Below are positions 19,046 through 28,000 of a DNA stretch of 64,000 nucleotides, piece after piece (position 1 is the first letter of the stretch; each line of letters begins with the position of its first letter). Under the pieces are notes generated by a model that saw only the letters and a list, made by a program, of their open reading frames with translations, was not told the DNA's origin and made no database searches. This stretch comes from Nitrosomonas communis. GTDB taxonomy: Bacteria; Pseudomonadota; Gammaproteobacteria; Burkholderiales; Nitrosomonadaceae. A program made the translations under genes and the position numbers. The DNA is taken from contig NZ_CP011451.1 in the NCBI RefSeq assembly GCF_001007935.1, positions 3,162,001 to 3,226,000 of the forward strand. Reading direction: 5' to 3'.

Positions 19046-20463
19046 TAACCGAATAAGTTTATAATTTTCTCCAACTCATCGGTATTTTCATTTCGTGCTT
19101 TTCTGAAATTGAGGATTTTCTTCAGATTGTCCTTTGTGGTACCAAACATCCAGCTTTCGCTTGCCATAGGTTTAGCGTCATAAAAAAATGTCTCCGCCTC
19201 GGAATATCTAGTTTCGATCACCGCCAATTCGAGTAAGGTTGCATAGTCCCAGTAATCAGGTGTCTTTCGTTTCATCTTGGCACATACGGCATACTCTACC
19301 GCAGGCGCTAAACGCAGCGCTTTTTCCCTTTCTCCCAGCAATTCCAGGCAAGTGACATAATTGACACCCGGATAGGCATCGCGCGGATCAGATTCAAATC
19401 CCTTTTCATAATACTTTAAGGCGTTCTTTAGATGGAATTTAGCCTCATTGATATTGCCGGCTTTGTAGGCCCTTTCAAACTTGTCTTTGTGTATTCTTCC
19501 CCAAATGCCATAAGATTCACTACTCGCCTTCCCTTCCTGTTCCAGCTTTCTCAGAACTGATTCAGCTTCCTGTATCATCACTTCATCAACGGGTCTTGCT
19601 TTGCCAGCGTTGCGGTTGAGAACAAAGGCATATTGCTCCTGCACCATCACGGTTTCAAACACATAGCGGGGTAATTGTTTAATAAAGTCATACATTTCAT
19701 TGAAGGCCTCAATGTTCCGGTAGGAAATCATGATATCAATCAATACGGCTGTTTCCATGTTTTCAAGCGGCTTATATTTATCAATCACCCGATTAATAGC
19801 CTCAATTCGTAACGATTTGATCTTGCTCGGGTCATCATTTGTTAAATTACGGGCATAGGCCAATTCCTTTTTAATTGCTTCATCGTATTTGACTCTCTCC
19901 CGGAAAATATCCGTCTTTTCATGGGCCACTGCATTTTGGAAAGCAATCCCATTGATCATGTCATATAGCGGACTGTCGGTTGACCTGTTCTTCTTGGCAT
20001 GCTGCAGGATATCCGCCAGCTTGTTTATGTCATTTTCTTTATCAGACAGATTAAAATCCTTGTCCACCTGGTATGGAAAGGTACGGTTAGAACCAATGTC
20101 GAAAGGCAGCGGAAAATGAGAAGAAGCGATAATCGGAATCGTGGTAAACGGTTTAACCGCATAACGCATACCGAGCTCATAAAAGGCGTTCGGATTCAAA
20201 TTAGTCAGATCAGCGATGCAGAATTCACACAAAATGATTTTTTCGTACATCGTCTTGTGAATAGACCCGAAGCCCTTTTCTTCTCTTTCTATCAGAGGCT
20301 CCAAGCCCGCTTTGATTATGGCAGGTTTGATCAGATCATCGTAGATTTTATCGAAATCAATCTTCTGTACAGGATCATGCTGCCCCGCCAACTGTTTCGA
20401 CCTCAGGTCATTGAGGTTTTCTTTCTTACCAAACGAAGTGATAACAAAGCAATAAGGATTCAT
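19045..20463 (-). CDS. TRAFs-binding domain (DUF4071-type) protein with nucleotide-sugar/TIR-like N-terminal domain
   Basis: This 472-residue soluble protein starts with an alpha/beta domain (about 1-130: CFVITSFGKK, IHKTMYEKIILCEFCIADLT, NAFYELGMRYA) resembling nucleoside deoxyribosyltransferase/TIR-like conflict domains. A helical repeat region (about 150-472) follows with TRAFs-binding features: SYGIWGRIHKDKF, YYEKGFESDPRDAYPGVN and YWDYATLLELAVI. In animals the equivalent region belongs to ASK1-type kinases. In bacteria it is found in conflict systems as an adaptor. A good ribosome site (AAAGGTG) precedes the start. It shares the repeat module with the neighbouring patatin protein, suggesting a functional pair. 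Confidence 0.75.
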   Translation of the reverse strand: MNPYCFVITSFGKKENLNDLRSKQLAGQHDPVQKIDFDKIYDDLIKPAIIKAGLEPLIEREEKGFGSIHKTMYEKIILCEFCIADLTNLNPNAFYELGMRYAVKPFTTIPIIASSHFPLPFDIGSNRTFPYQVDKDFNLSDKENDINKLADILQHAKKNRSTDSPLYDMINGIAFQNAVAHEKTDIFRERVKYDEAIKKELAYARNLTNDDPSKIKSLRIEAINRVIDKYKPLENMETAVLIDIMISYRNIEAFNEMYDFIKQLPRYVFETVMVQEQYAFVLNRNAGKARPVDEVMIQEAESVLRKLEQEGKASSESYGIWGRIHKDKFERAYKAGNINEAKFHLKNALKYYEKGFESDPRDAYPGVNYVTCLELLGEREKALRLAPAVEYAVCAKMKRKTPDYWDYATLLELAVIETRYSEAETFFYDAKPMASESWMFGTTKDNLKKILNFRKARNENTDELEKIINLFG

Positions 20464-20767
20464 GACGACACCTTTTAAATAAGCAACTGATTCAGCATAA
20501 TGTTAACGAATAGACCATCAGGTAAAAAATATCCGAAACCCTATTCCATTGCTAAATCAAAAATGACGCGAAGGCTAGCCGCAGACAGTATCCATAATAC
20601 GGCAAGGTGAAGCCGACAATGTCAGTTTTGATTTAGAAATGGAATTATTTATTCCAGAACCCCAAAGAACTGAACTTATTGAGTTTAGAACTAGCAAATA
20701 CCTCAAATTAGTGTTGCAACTCCATCAAGGCACATACCCTTCTGCAGTAAAAACCTAGAAACATAAA
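20464..20767. other. Intergenic region holding repeat copy 3
   Basis: 304 bp between two minus-strand genes. The dispersed repeat at 20543-20645 is the only feature I can name; the remaining 200 bp are AT-rich spacer. Confidence 0.4.
20543..20645 (+). repeat. Dispersed palindromic repeat, copy 3
   Basis: A 103-bp copy with both ends clear (ATTCCATT...GATTTAGAAATGGAAT). It separates the TRAFs-binding gene from the pYEATS-TIR gene pair, whose other side is bordered by the inversely placed copy 4. Confidence 0.9.
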
Positions 20768-21550
20768 CTAGAGATACTTCAATAATTTATGAGCTAAGTC
20801 AGTGATATTATTTAGGTTATCTATGCGGAAATATTGATATTTACTCAAACTGGCTGGCAGGTGGCTATCTTGCCCGACAAGGATCGGTATCAAAGGTTTA
20901 TTACTGTGTTTAGCAGATTCAATTTCCTGACAAAGCCATAGACTGGGGCGCCCGGATATCACGAAGACGACGACATCTGCTTTGGCAATAAGGCTGTCGA
21001 TGTAAGTCTGCAATGGGATACCGGCAGGAACATCCGTCGCATCCTTAATACACAGATTCAGCTTCTTCAAGGACTCACGTAGATGTCCTAATACTTCGGC
21101 ATCAGCAGCTCCTCCTGAAATGAATATCATTTTTTGAGGAAGATGTTTTACAGTTACATCGATCGCCTTGCGAGAGAATGCTTGTGCAGTATTTTTAAGA
21201 ACTGGCATAACTTTACCTATGTCCGAAATTAACTCTTTACCTTCTTGCTCCGTATTATCTTCAGAATCAATCTCTGACGTCAGTCGCAGATCATGGCTGA
21301 GTTGTTGATGCTTACCATCCTTGTATGCAATATCAATATAAATGGTAAATTCACCCCAGCCATTGGACTCTAATCGAAATCCCCCTTTCCTTGTATGAAT
21401 TTCTCTGACCGGGTTAGGAAATGTTGGATGTAAGGTATACGTCACGTGGTCTATCTGGTCCAGATCTGCCGTAGAGCCGGTGATCCATACCGACCAATTC
21501 CACCGCCTATTACCTGCATAAGTCGAGCTTTGTTCGATACAAATACTCAT
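20768..21550 (-). CDS. pYEATS-TIR domain protein
   Basis: This 260-residue protein joins a prokaryotic YEATS-like domain (about 17-92: NWSVWITG, VTYTLHPTFPNPVREI, GWGEFTIYIDIAYKDG) to a C-terminal TIR-type domain (about 138-260: KMIFISGG, DVVVFVISG, LWLCQEIESAKHSNKPLIPILVG). The YEATS fold reads acylated lysines in eukaryotes; in bacteria pYEATS occurs in conflict gene sets. The Glu in LCQEIE sits where TIR NADases carry the catalytic Glu. Its start overlaps the stop of the upstream TIR-like gene by 4 nt with a good GGGAGG ribosome site, so the two are co-translated. A probable sensor-effector protein; NADase activity is inferred. Confidence 0.72.
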   Translation of the reverse strand: MSICIEQSSTYAGNRRWNWSVWITGSTADLDQIDHVTYTLHPTFPNPVREIHTRKGGFRLESNGWGEFTIYIDIAYKDGKHQQLSHDLRLTSEIDSEDNTEQEGKELISDIGKVMPVLKNTAQAFSRKAIDVTVKHLPQKMIFISGGAADAEVLGHLRESLKKLNLCIKDATDVPAGIPLQTYIDSLIAKADVVVFVISGRPSLWLCQEIESAKHSNKPLIPILVGQDSHLPASLSKYQYFRIDNLNNITDLAHKLLKYL

Positions 21551-22236
21551 TTATTAGTACCTCCCGCCTTGAGTTGAATCATCATCCACTGTGAAGTGGC
21601 TGGTGATTGCCAGACTTTGCCAGGTTCTTCCACACGTATCTGGATAAGCTGATCTTCCCTCACCCCGTCAATATATATAAATGTGCCGCCAGTTTCGGGT
21701 ACCGGAATGACTTCTTTCCAATCAGTAAATTTACCTTTTTGCCAGAGCCGATGCCGGCATGGAATCTCACCCTCTCCCAGCTTTGCTGCAATATCTTCAG
21801 GGGCGAGCTGTACCTTGATCGATCGACCAGCCTCCTGCTGCCAGCCTGCCACTGTCTCTGCGAGTCTCAAAATGGCCTCCAGCGGATTTTCCCGCTGCAA
21901 GGGGATATATTCATGAGGCTGGAACATGCCGTCTATGGCCACACCTTCCTCAATTAGCGCGATAGCCGGTTTACCTTTTCCACGTGCCCATGCTAACTCG
22001 TCCTTGACCCATGTATGGGTAGTCCAGCCACCCGAAGCAAGTTGATCACGTTTTGTAAGCAGCGCTATTAGTGCATCACTATCTTCAATGCGTCTTTGCA
22101 CTATAGGTGTCAGCATCTCACCACCAAGGTTTTCCCCTGTTTTGCTTTGCACGAATTGACTAGCAAGCAGCCGATCTATATAACTGACCAAAGGCTTGTC
22201 CACGTCCCTGAATGCAAATGCGAGAAATATGTTCAT
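21547..22236 (-). CDS. TIR-like domain protein, partner of pYEATS-TIR
   Basis: The 229-residue protein begins with a TIR-like fold (about 1-125: MNIFLAFAFRDVDK, RRIEDSDALIALLTKRD, WVKDELAWARGKGKPAIALI), with Glu in KDELAWA at the catalytic position. The C-terminal 100 residues are beta-rich and unrecognised. It is the first intact gene of a two-gene unit. Its ATG directly follows the stop of a frameshifted remnant upstream, and a strong AAGGAG site lies before it. It probably acts with the pYEATS-TIR protein. Confidence 0.65.
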   Translation of the reverse strand: MNIFLAFAFRDVDKPLVSYIDRLLASQFVQSKTGENLGGEMLTPIVQRRIEDSDALIALLTKRDQLASGGWTTHTWVKDELAWARGKGKPAIALIEEGVAIDGMFQPHEYIPLQRENPLEAILRLAETVAGWQQEAGRSIKVQLAPEDIAAKLGEGEIPCRHRLWQKGKFTDWKEVIPVPETGGTFIYIDGVREDQLIQIRVEEPGKVWQSPATSQWMMIQLKAGGTNK

Positions 22237-22424
22237 TCAATCTCCTTGCCGCTTTTCCCATTCGCCATAATAGATTTGAAAAAGATACCTACCAGCGGCT
22301 GTGTTCAAGCTGTCCTCGGACTCAAAGCTGACTTCCAGCCTTTCTGCCAGTTGTTTCGCAACGTAAGAGTAACATAATGCGTTTCACCATCGATATCTAC
22401 CTTGAGCAATTCTGGGCACTAAGC
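22237..22424 (-). pseudogene. Frameshifted remnant of a gene coupled to the TIR-like gene
   Basis: Two short protein-like frames abut: one reads LLKVDIDGETHYVTLTL and the next, shifted, reads KQLAERLEVSFESEDSLN and YYGEWEKRQGD, ending in TGA immediately before the ATG of the TIR-like gene. This looks like the 3' end of a former first gene of the unit. Its 5' part is missing where repeat copy 4 begins, 26 bp away. A sequencing error could also make the shift. Confidence 0.4.
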
Positions 22425-22450
22425 ATGCTCACCACCTGCAAGTACTTTTA

Positions 22451-22553
22451 ATTCCATTTCTAAATCAAAACTGACATTGTCTGCTTCACCTTGCCGTATT
22501 ATTTATACTGTCTGCGGCTCGCCTTTGCGTCATTTTTGATTTGAAAATGAAAT
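22451..22553 (-). repeat. Dispersed palindromic repeat, copy 4
   Basis: A 103-bp copy in inverse orientation with one slightly worn end (GAAAATGAAAT). It lies between two divergent units and may have replaced or cut the 5' part of the remnant at 22237-22424. Confidence 0.88.
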
Positions 22554-22704
22554 AACGCCAAATATTTTTTCATCTTGTGAGAAACCCCATTTTAAAACAG
22601 CTTTCCAATGAATTGGAATATTACAATAGAATAGCTAAAGATTACTTAGCAACGATAAGGATATGTACCTGCCTGCAACCATTCGGAAAAAAGGAGGCCT
22701 TATA

Positions 22705-23562
22705 ATGTCTATCTTAGAATCCGTTGCTGACCGTCAGGCGATCTGGTCAGAAACAGCGAATGCTCTAAAATCAGCCACCGATCGCGCACGTTACTCCACC
22801 TTTATTGCTTCATTCCTAGGTGCTTTGTTTGCCGCATTCGCAGTCCAGCAAATCAACCCCAACATTGCCACTTATCTGGCTATACTCAGTGCGGTCAGCC
22901 TTGCATTTGTCACGTTTATCACTGCAAGATGGCTGAACAAAGATGTCCTCGACCGCCACTTGCGTGCACGCATCGCGTCGGAAGCATTAAAAAGAGAGGC
23001 TTTTCTCTACGCTACCCAGTCTGGCCCCTACCATGATCCTCAAACACGCGACAAAATTCTGCTGAATCAGAAAGGTGAGATTGAAAATAAGGTAAATGAT
23101 CTGCTTCTTTTTGAGCGGATAGTTAAAGGTTTGGGGAGTTGCCCCAGGCAGGACCTGAGTCTAAATGAATATGTGGAGCAGCGGATCGATAAGCAAATCA
23201 AGTATTACCGCGATCGGTCGACGAAATATGACACCTACTCCCAACGATTGCACGCGCTGGAATGGATGCTTTCGCTCCTCGCTGCCATCATCGCTGCACT
23301 CGCCGCATCCCCTCTTCTCAATATTGATCTGGCAGCCATTACCGCTGTGCTAACCACGTTAGGCGGTGTTGTGGTATCGCATCTGGAAGCCACCCGCTTT
23401 GACAAGCTGATCCCGATCTACCGTGCAACCGCTAACCGGCTGGAAAACCTCAAGCTAAAAATACAGATTGATAAAGCAACCCCAACCGATTGGATAAAAG
23501 AATGCGAAACCGTGCTGGTCGCAGAAAACAGCGCCTGGATGGGTTTATGGATGGAATCTTAG
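22705..23562 (+). CDS. SLATT-type (DUF4231) membrane protein
   Basis: This 285-residue protein has two pairs of membrane helices (about 30-75 and about 195-235 in the chosen frame: FIASFLGALFAAFAVQQ, LAILSAVSLAFVTFITA, MLSLLAAIIAALAAS) with a charged linker, the arrangement of SLATT/DUF4231 proteins. Those are predicted pore or membrane-disturbing effectors in nucleotide-signalling conflict systems. I start at the ATG 22705 because AAGGAGG lies 7 nt before it; an in-frame ATG at 22663 lacks a ribosome site. The TIR gene follows 67 bp downstream, so it probably heads the SLATT-TIR-STAND-protease unit. Confidence 0.7.
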   Translation: MSILESVADRQAIWSETANALKSATDRARYSTFIASFLGALFAAFAVQQINPNIATYLAILSAVSLAFVTFITARWLNKDVLDRHLRARIASEALKREAFLYATQSGPYHDPQTRDKILLNQKGEIENKVNDLLLFERIVKGLGSCPRQDLSLNEYVEQRIDKQIKYYRDRSTKYDTYSQRLHALEWMLSLLAAIIAALAASPLLNIDLAAITAVLTTLGGVVVSHLEATRFDKLIPIYRATANRLENLKLKIQIDKATPTDWIKECETVLVAENSAWMGLWMES

Positions 23563-23629
23563 GTTCTGAAAATAGTGATGGGATTGAGCAATCGACACGA
23601 TTGCACACTATGGTTATGAGGAATAAATC

Positions 23630-25075
23630 ATGAGAGGGGCTACTCGACCCACTCCTGAGAACGCTGTTTTTATCAGCTATGCCCGCGCGGACAACGAACA
23701 GCCACCCGATAAAAAAGCAGAAGGATGGGTTTCATTTTTCTGGAATCAATTGCGGTTTGAATTAACGGATCGCGGTGCCGCAGAAGCCAAACTTTGGCTT
23801 GATCGCTATGAGATTGAACCGCACGAAGCCTTCACCCCCAAGATTGAACAAGCTTTGAAGCAAGCAAAGCTTTTGCTCCCGATTCTTTCAAGAAATTGGA
23901 TACAGCGGGAATGGTGCCAGCGCGAATTGGAATTATTCGTTGAGCAGCATGCAGATGACGATGACTGCTATATCCCCGTTTTCAAGCATCGGCTTGAGCG
24001 GAAACACTTACCGTCACTCATGCAAAACAGCAATGCACGTACAGGCTACCAGTTTTTCGAAATTGATCCCACGGGTAAAACACGCGAATTTTACTGGCGC
24101 GGATTGAAAGACGAAACGGCCTACTATGATCTCGTCAGAACAATTGCAGAAGTCATTTCTGACAAGCTGGGCATCGTTCGACCGGTCACTATGGCTTCCT
24201 CTGTGACCCCGGCGAGTCAGACTGTATTTATCGCGCTTGCAGCCAGTGACCTGCATGATGCACGACAAAGACTGGTCAATGATTTGCAAAAAAATAGTAT
24301 CAAGGTCGTGCCGGAAGTGGACACATTGCCTGATACGGCCGAAGCATTTGAAAGCATGATCAGAGAGGCGCTATCTCAAGCCGTGTTTGCCGTGCATCTG
24401 CTCGGTGAAAAAAATGGCAGCATGCCAGAAGGCGCTACCGAACCGATTGTTCCGCTCCAATTGCGGCTGGCACGCGAAATGCCCTACCAACGCATTCTGT
24501 GGGTGCCCCGCTGGCATCGTACGGAAACCGGGGACAAACGGAATCCTGTCGATGTCGTCACGAAGCATTTTGGGGCACTTCAGCAAAATGAAGAAATATT
24601 TGGTAAAGAGGTGACTGATTTATCGCAATTGTTGCGTGAGCGACTCAAACCAGCCTCGCAGGCCGAGAAATCTTCCTCGGGTGCAACATTTAACCAGCTA
24701 TTGATCGCAGCAGCCGACCCTGAAGATGAAGAGCTGGCAACTGAACTGGCCAATTTAATCCAGGAATGCAAACTTAACGTTCAGTTATTCGACCCTGAAA
24801 CTTACGCTGAGCTTACACCGGAGACCTCTGCTGTTTTAATACCCTGGGGTATGGCCAGTAAAGAAAACCTGCAAGCCCTGTTATCCAGATTGTTACCGCC
24901 TCCCGCCAAAATAGTGTGCCTGCGACTGCCTGGCGGAAATGAGGTCGAAAAACGGCGATTTTTTCAGAAAGGGATTATTTCGAAAAAAATAGAGGTATTG
25001 CCAGAGAATACTCAGAAATGCCAAGATCTGCTGGAATCACTGGAAATTCTACTCCCTTACGGGAGCGAATCATGA
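23630..25075 (+). CDS. TIR domain protein coupled to the STAND ATPase
   Basis: In this 481-residue protein, residues about 10-175 form a TIR domain: NAVFISYARADN, LWLDRYEIEPHEAF, LLPILSRNWIQREWCQREL. Glu99 in WCQRE occupies the NADase catalytic position. A second TIR/DUF4062-like unit (about 192-330: TVFIALAASDLHDARQRL, FESMIREALSQAVFAVHLLG) and a third related segment (about 350-475) follow, so it is a multi-TIR chain in which only the first looks catalytic. Its stop overlaps the start of the nSTAND gene (ATGA), a strong sign that the two proteins act together: ATPase switch plus TIR effector. Confidence 0.85.
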   Translation: MRGATRPTPENAVFISYARADNEQPPDKKAEGWVSFFWNQLRFELTDRGAAEAKLWLDRYEIEPHEAFTPKIEQALKQAKLLLPILSRNWIQREWCQRELELFVEQHADDDDCYIPVFKHRLERKHLPSLMQNSNARTGYQFFEIDPTGKTREFYWRGLKDETAYYDLVRTIAEVISDKLGIVRPVTMASSVTPASQTVFIALAASDLHDARQRLVNDLQKNSIKVVPEVDTLPDTAEAFESMIREALSQAVFAVHLLGEKNGSMPEGATEPIVPLQLRLAREMPYQRILWVPRWHRTETGDKRNPVDVVTKHFGALQQNEEIFGKEVTDLSQLLRERLKPASQAEKSSSGATFNQLLIAAADPEDEELATELANLIQECKLNVQLFDPETYAELTPETSAVLIPWGMASKENLQALLSRLLPPPAKIVCLRLPGGNEVEKRRFFQKGIISKKIEVLPENTQKCQDLLESLEILLPYGSES

Positions 25076-28000
25076 CAAGCTCATCCATCCGGCCTCCTTT
25101 TGTCGGGCTACGGCCGTTTGAAATGGCTGATCACCACTGGTTCCGTGGTCGTGACCAGGAAATTGCCGCTTTACTGCACAAAGTCCGCAGCAACCGCTTT
25201 ACGGCAGTCGTCGGCGCCTCAGGTTCAGGAAAGTCATCACTGGTGCGCGCAGGTATTCTGCCCCTACTCACGGATAAAGGGTGGCAAACGATCATTACCA
25301 AACCGGGCTCAGCACCGATTGCAAAACTTGCGTTGGCTCTTTCAGAGAAAGCGCGCGAGGATGAAATCGACCCACTGACCAGCGCCCGCACCTACCGTTA
25401 CGACATGACTCTGCGCCAATCAGCCTATGGCCTAAGCGAGACTACTGACAAGTTAACGCCTGACGCTCCAAGACTGCTGTTAGTCGTCGATCAGTTCGAG
25501 GAACTGTTCCGTTATGGAGAAGAAGCGCAGGGGCTTAAAAAAGCCGCGATGGCAGAAGAAAGCCGCGCATTTGTCGAACTCCTGCTGACCGCAGCGAAAC
25601 AATCCAATAACCGCCTGCATGTGATTATTACCATGCGCTCGGATTTTTTTGGCAACTGTGCGGCCTATACCGGCCTGGCTGAAGCCGTCAGCAGCTCACA
25701 ATATCTGGTGCCGCTGCCTGGCCGGGATCAACTGGAAGCGATCATTCGAGGACCGATCCATGATGCAAGCGGCAAGATCGATAACTTGCTGGTGCAACGG
25801 CTATTGCTGGATATCGAAGAAGAAACCGATCTGCTGCCTACCTTGCAACACACCTTGCGGCGCTTGTGGGAAGTTGCACCAGGAGAACCCAAACGCCTGC
25901 GGGATGAAGATTACCAAACGATTGGCGGCATCAAAGGCTCCATCCATGTCAAAGCAGAGCAATTAACCGATTCACTGGCACAATCCCATCCCGATGATTT
26001 CATAACGCTGGAACGATTAATGAAAGCCATCACGCAACTGGATGAACAGGATCGCGCCACCCGCCGTCCCCAACAATATAGTGCGCTGCTCGCATTGATC
26101 ACGGAGAGATTAGATGATGAGCCTGATCGTGCCAAAGCCTCGCTCGATCGGGTACTGGCACAATTCAGCAGTGAGGAAGCAAGCTTCATCCAGCAAGGCA
26201 GCGGCGAGGATCCTGAAATCGATATCGGTCATGAAGCGCTGATTCGAAGCTGGCAGCGGTTATGCGGAAAAAAACGTGACTTCAAGCAAGGCTGGTTATT
26301 TGAAGAGCGGGATGATGGGCGGCAATGGTGGGATCTGATACGACGCGCAGAAAAAAACCGCTACCCTTCACTGCGCGATAGTTGGCACATTCGCCGCTGG
26401 ATAAAACAGAAAAAAATTGGTCCGAACTGGTGTCAACGCTATGGCGATGCCTGGCAGACTGTCGGGCAATTCCGCAATAGATGCTTCATCTTAAATAGTA
26501 TAAAAGTCAGCGCTTCTCTACTCGTGCTCCTATTGCTAGCAGCGAAGGGCATATCTTTGCACCAAGAGAATCAGGCGCAGCAAGCTGAAATTCAGCGCCA
26601 GGCAAATGAAACTCTTCGCCAGGCACGCGCCGGCGCCTTGGCAGCCGCAGGCTTGTCGCGTAGTTATGCCAACAATGGTAATGCGCGGATCGGCGCGCTA
26701 ATCGCGCTCAGCGTCACGCCAGAAAGCCGACGCAATGATGACCCCCGTTATGTGCATGAAACCAGTGTAGCGCTGACTAATGCGCTGACCCGCCCGATTG
26801 AAATCATGCGCCGTTATCACACTGGAATTATCTCGAGTGTCGCTTTTTCCCCAGACGGCCGCCGCGTCGTGTCAGGCAGTGCAGACAATACCCTACGCCT
26901 GTGGGATGCTGAGTCGGGACAACCTATCGGCCAACCCCTGCAGGGGCATACCAGCTCTGTTTTGAGCGTCGCTTTTTCCCCGGAGGGCCGCCGCGTCGTG
27001 TCAGGCAGTGGGGACAACACCCTACGCCTGTGGGATGCTGAGTCGGGTCAACCCATCGGCCAACCCCTGCAGGGGCATACCGGTCCCGTTTGGAGCGTCG
27101 CTTTTTCCCCTGACGGCCGCCGCGTCGTGTCAGGCAGTTTGGACAATATCCTACGCCTGTGGGATGCTGAATCGGGTCAACCCATCGGCCAACCCATGCA
27201 GGGGCATATCGGCCCCGTTTGGAGCGTCGCTTTTTCCCCTGACGGCCGCCGCGTCGTGTCAGGTAGTGCAGACAACACTCTACGCCTGTGGGATGCTGAG
27301 TCGGGACAACCTATCGGCCAACCCCTGCAGGGGCATACCAACTCTGTTTCGAGTGTCGCTTTTTCCGCGGACGGCCGCCATGTCGTGTCAGGCAGTGCAG
27401 ACAACACCCTACGCCTGTGGAATGCTGAGTCGGGACAACCCATCGGCCAACCCATGCAGGGGCATACCGGCTCTGTTTCGAGTGTCGCTTTTTCCGCGGA
27501 CGGCCGCCATGTCGTGTCAGGCAGTGCAGACAACACCCTACGCCTGTGGAATGCTGAGTCGGGCCAACCCATCGGCCAACCCATGCAGGGACATACCGGC
27601 CCTGTTTGGAGCGTCGCTTTTTCCCCGGAGGGCCGCCGTGTCGTGTCAGGCAGTTGGGACAATACCCTACGCCTGTGGGATGCCCAGTCGGGTCAACCGA
27701 TCGGCCAACCCATGCAGGGGCATAATCAGCTTGTTTCAGGTGTCGCTTTTTCCGCGGACGGCCGCCGCGTCGTGTCAAGCAGTGCAGACAACACCCTACG
27801 CCTGTGGGATGCTGAGTCGGGACAACCCATCGGCCAGCCCCTGCAGGGGCATACCGGCCCTGTTTCGAGTGTCGCTTTTTCCCCGGACGGCCGCCGCGTC
27901 GTGTCAGGCAGTGCAGACAACACCCTACGCCTGTGGGATGCTGAGTCGGGCCAACCCATCGGCCAACCCATGCAGGGACATACCGGCCCTGTTTGGAGCG

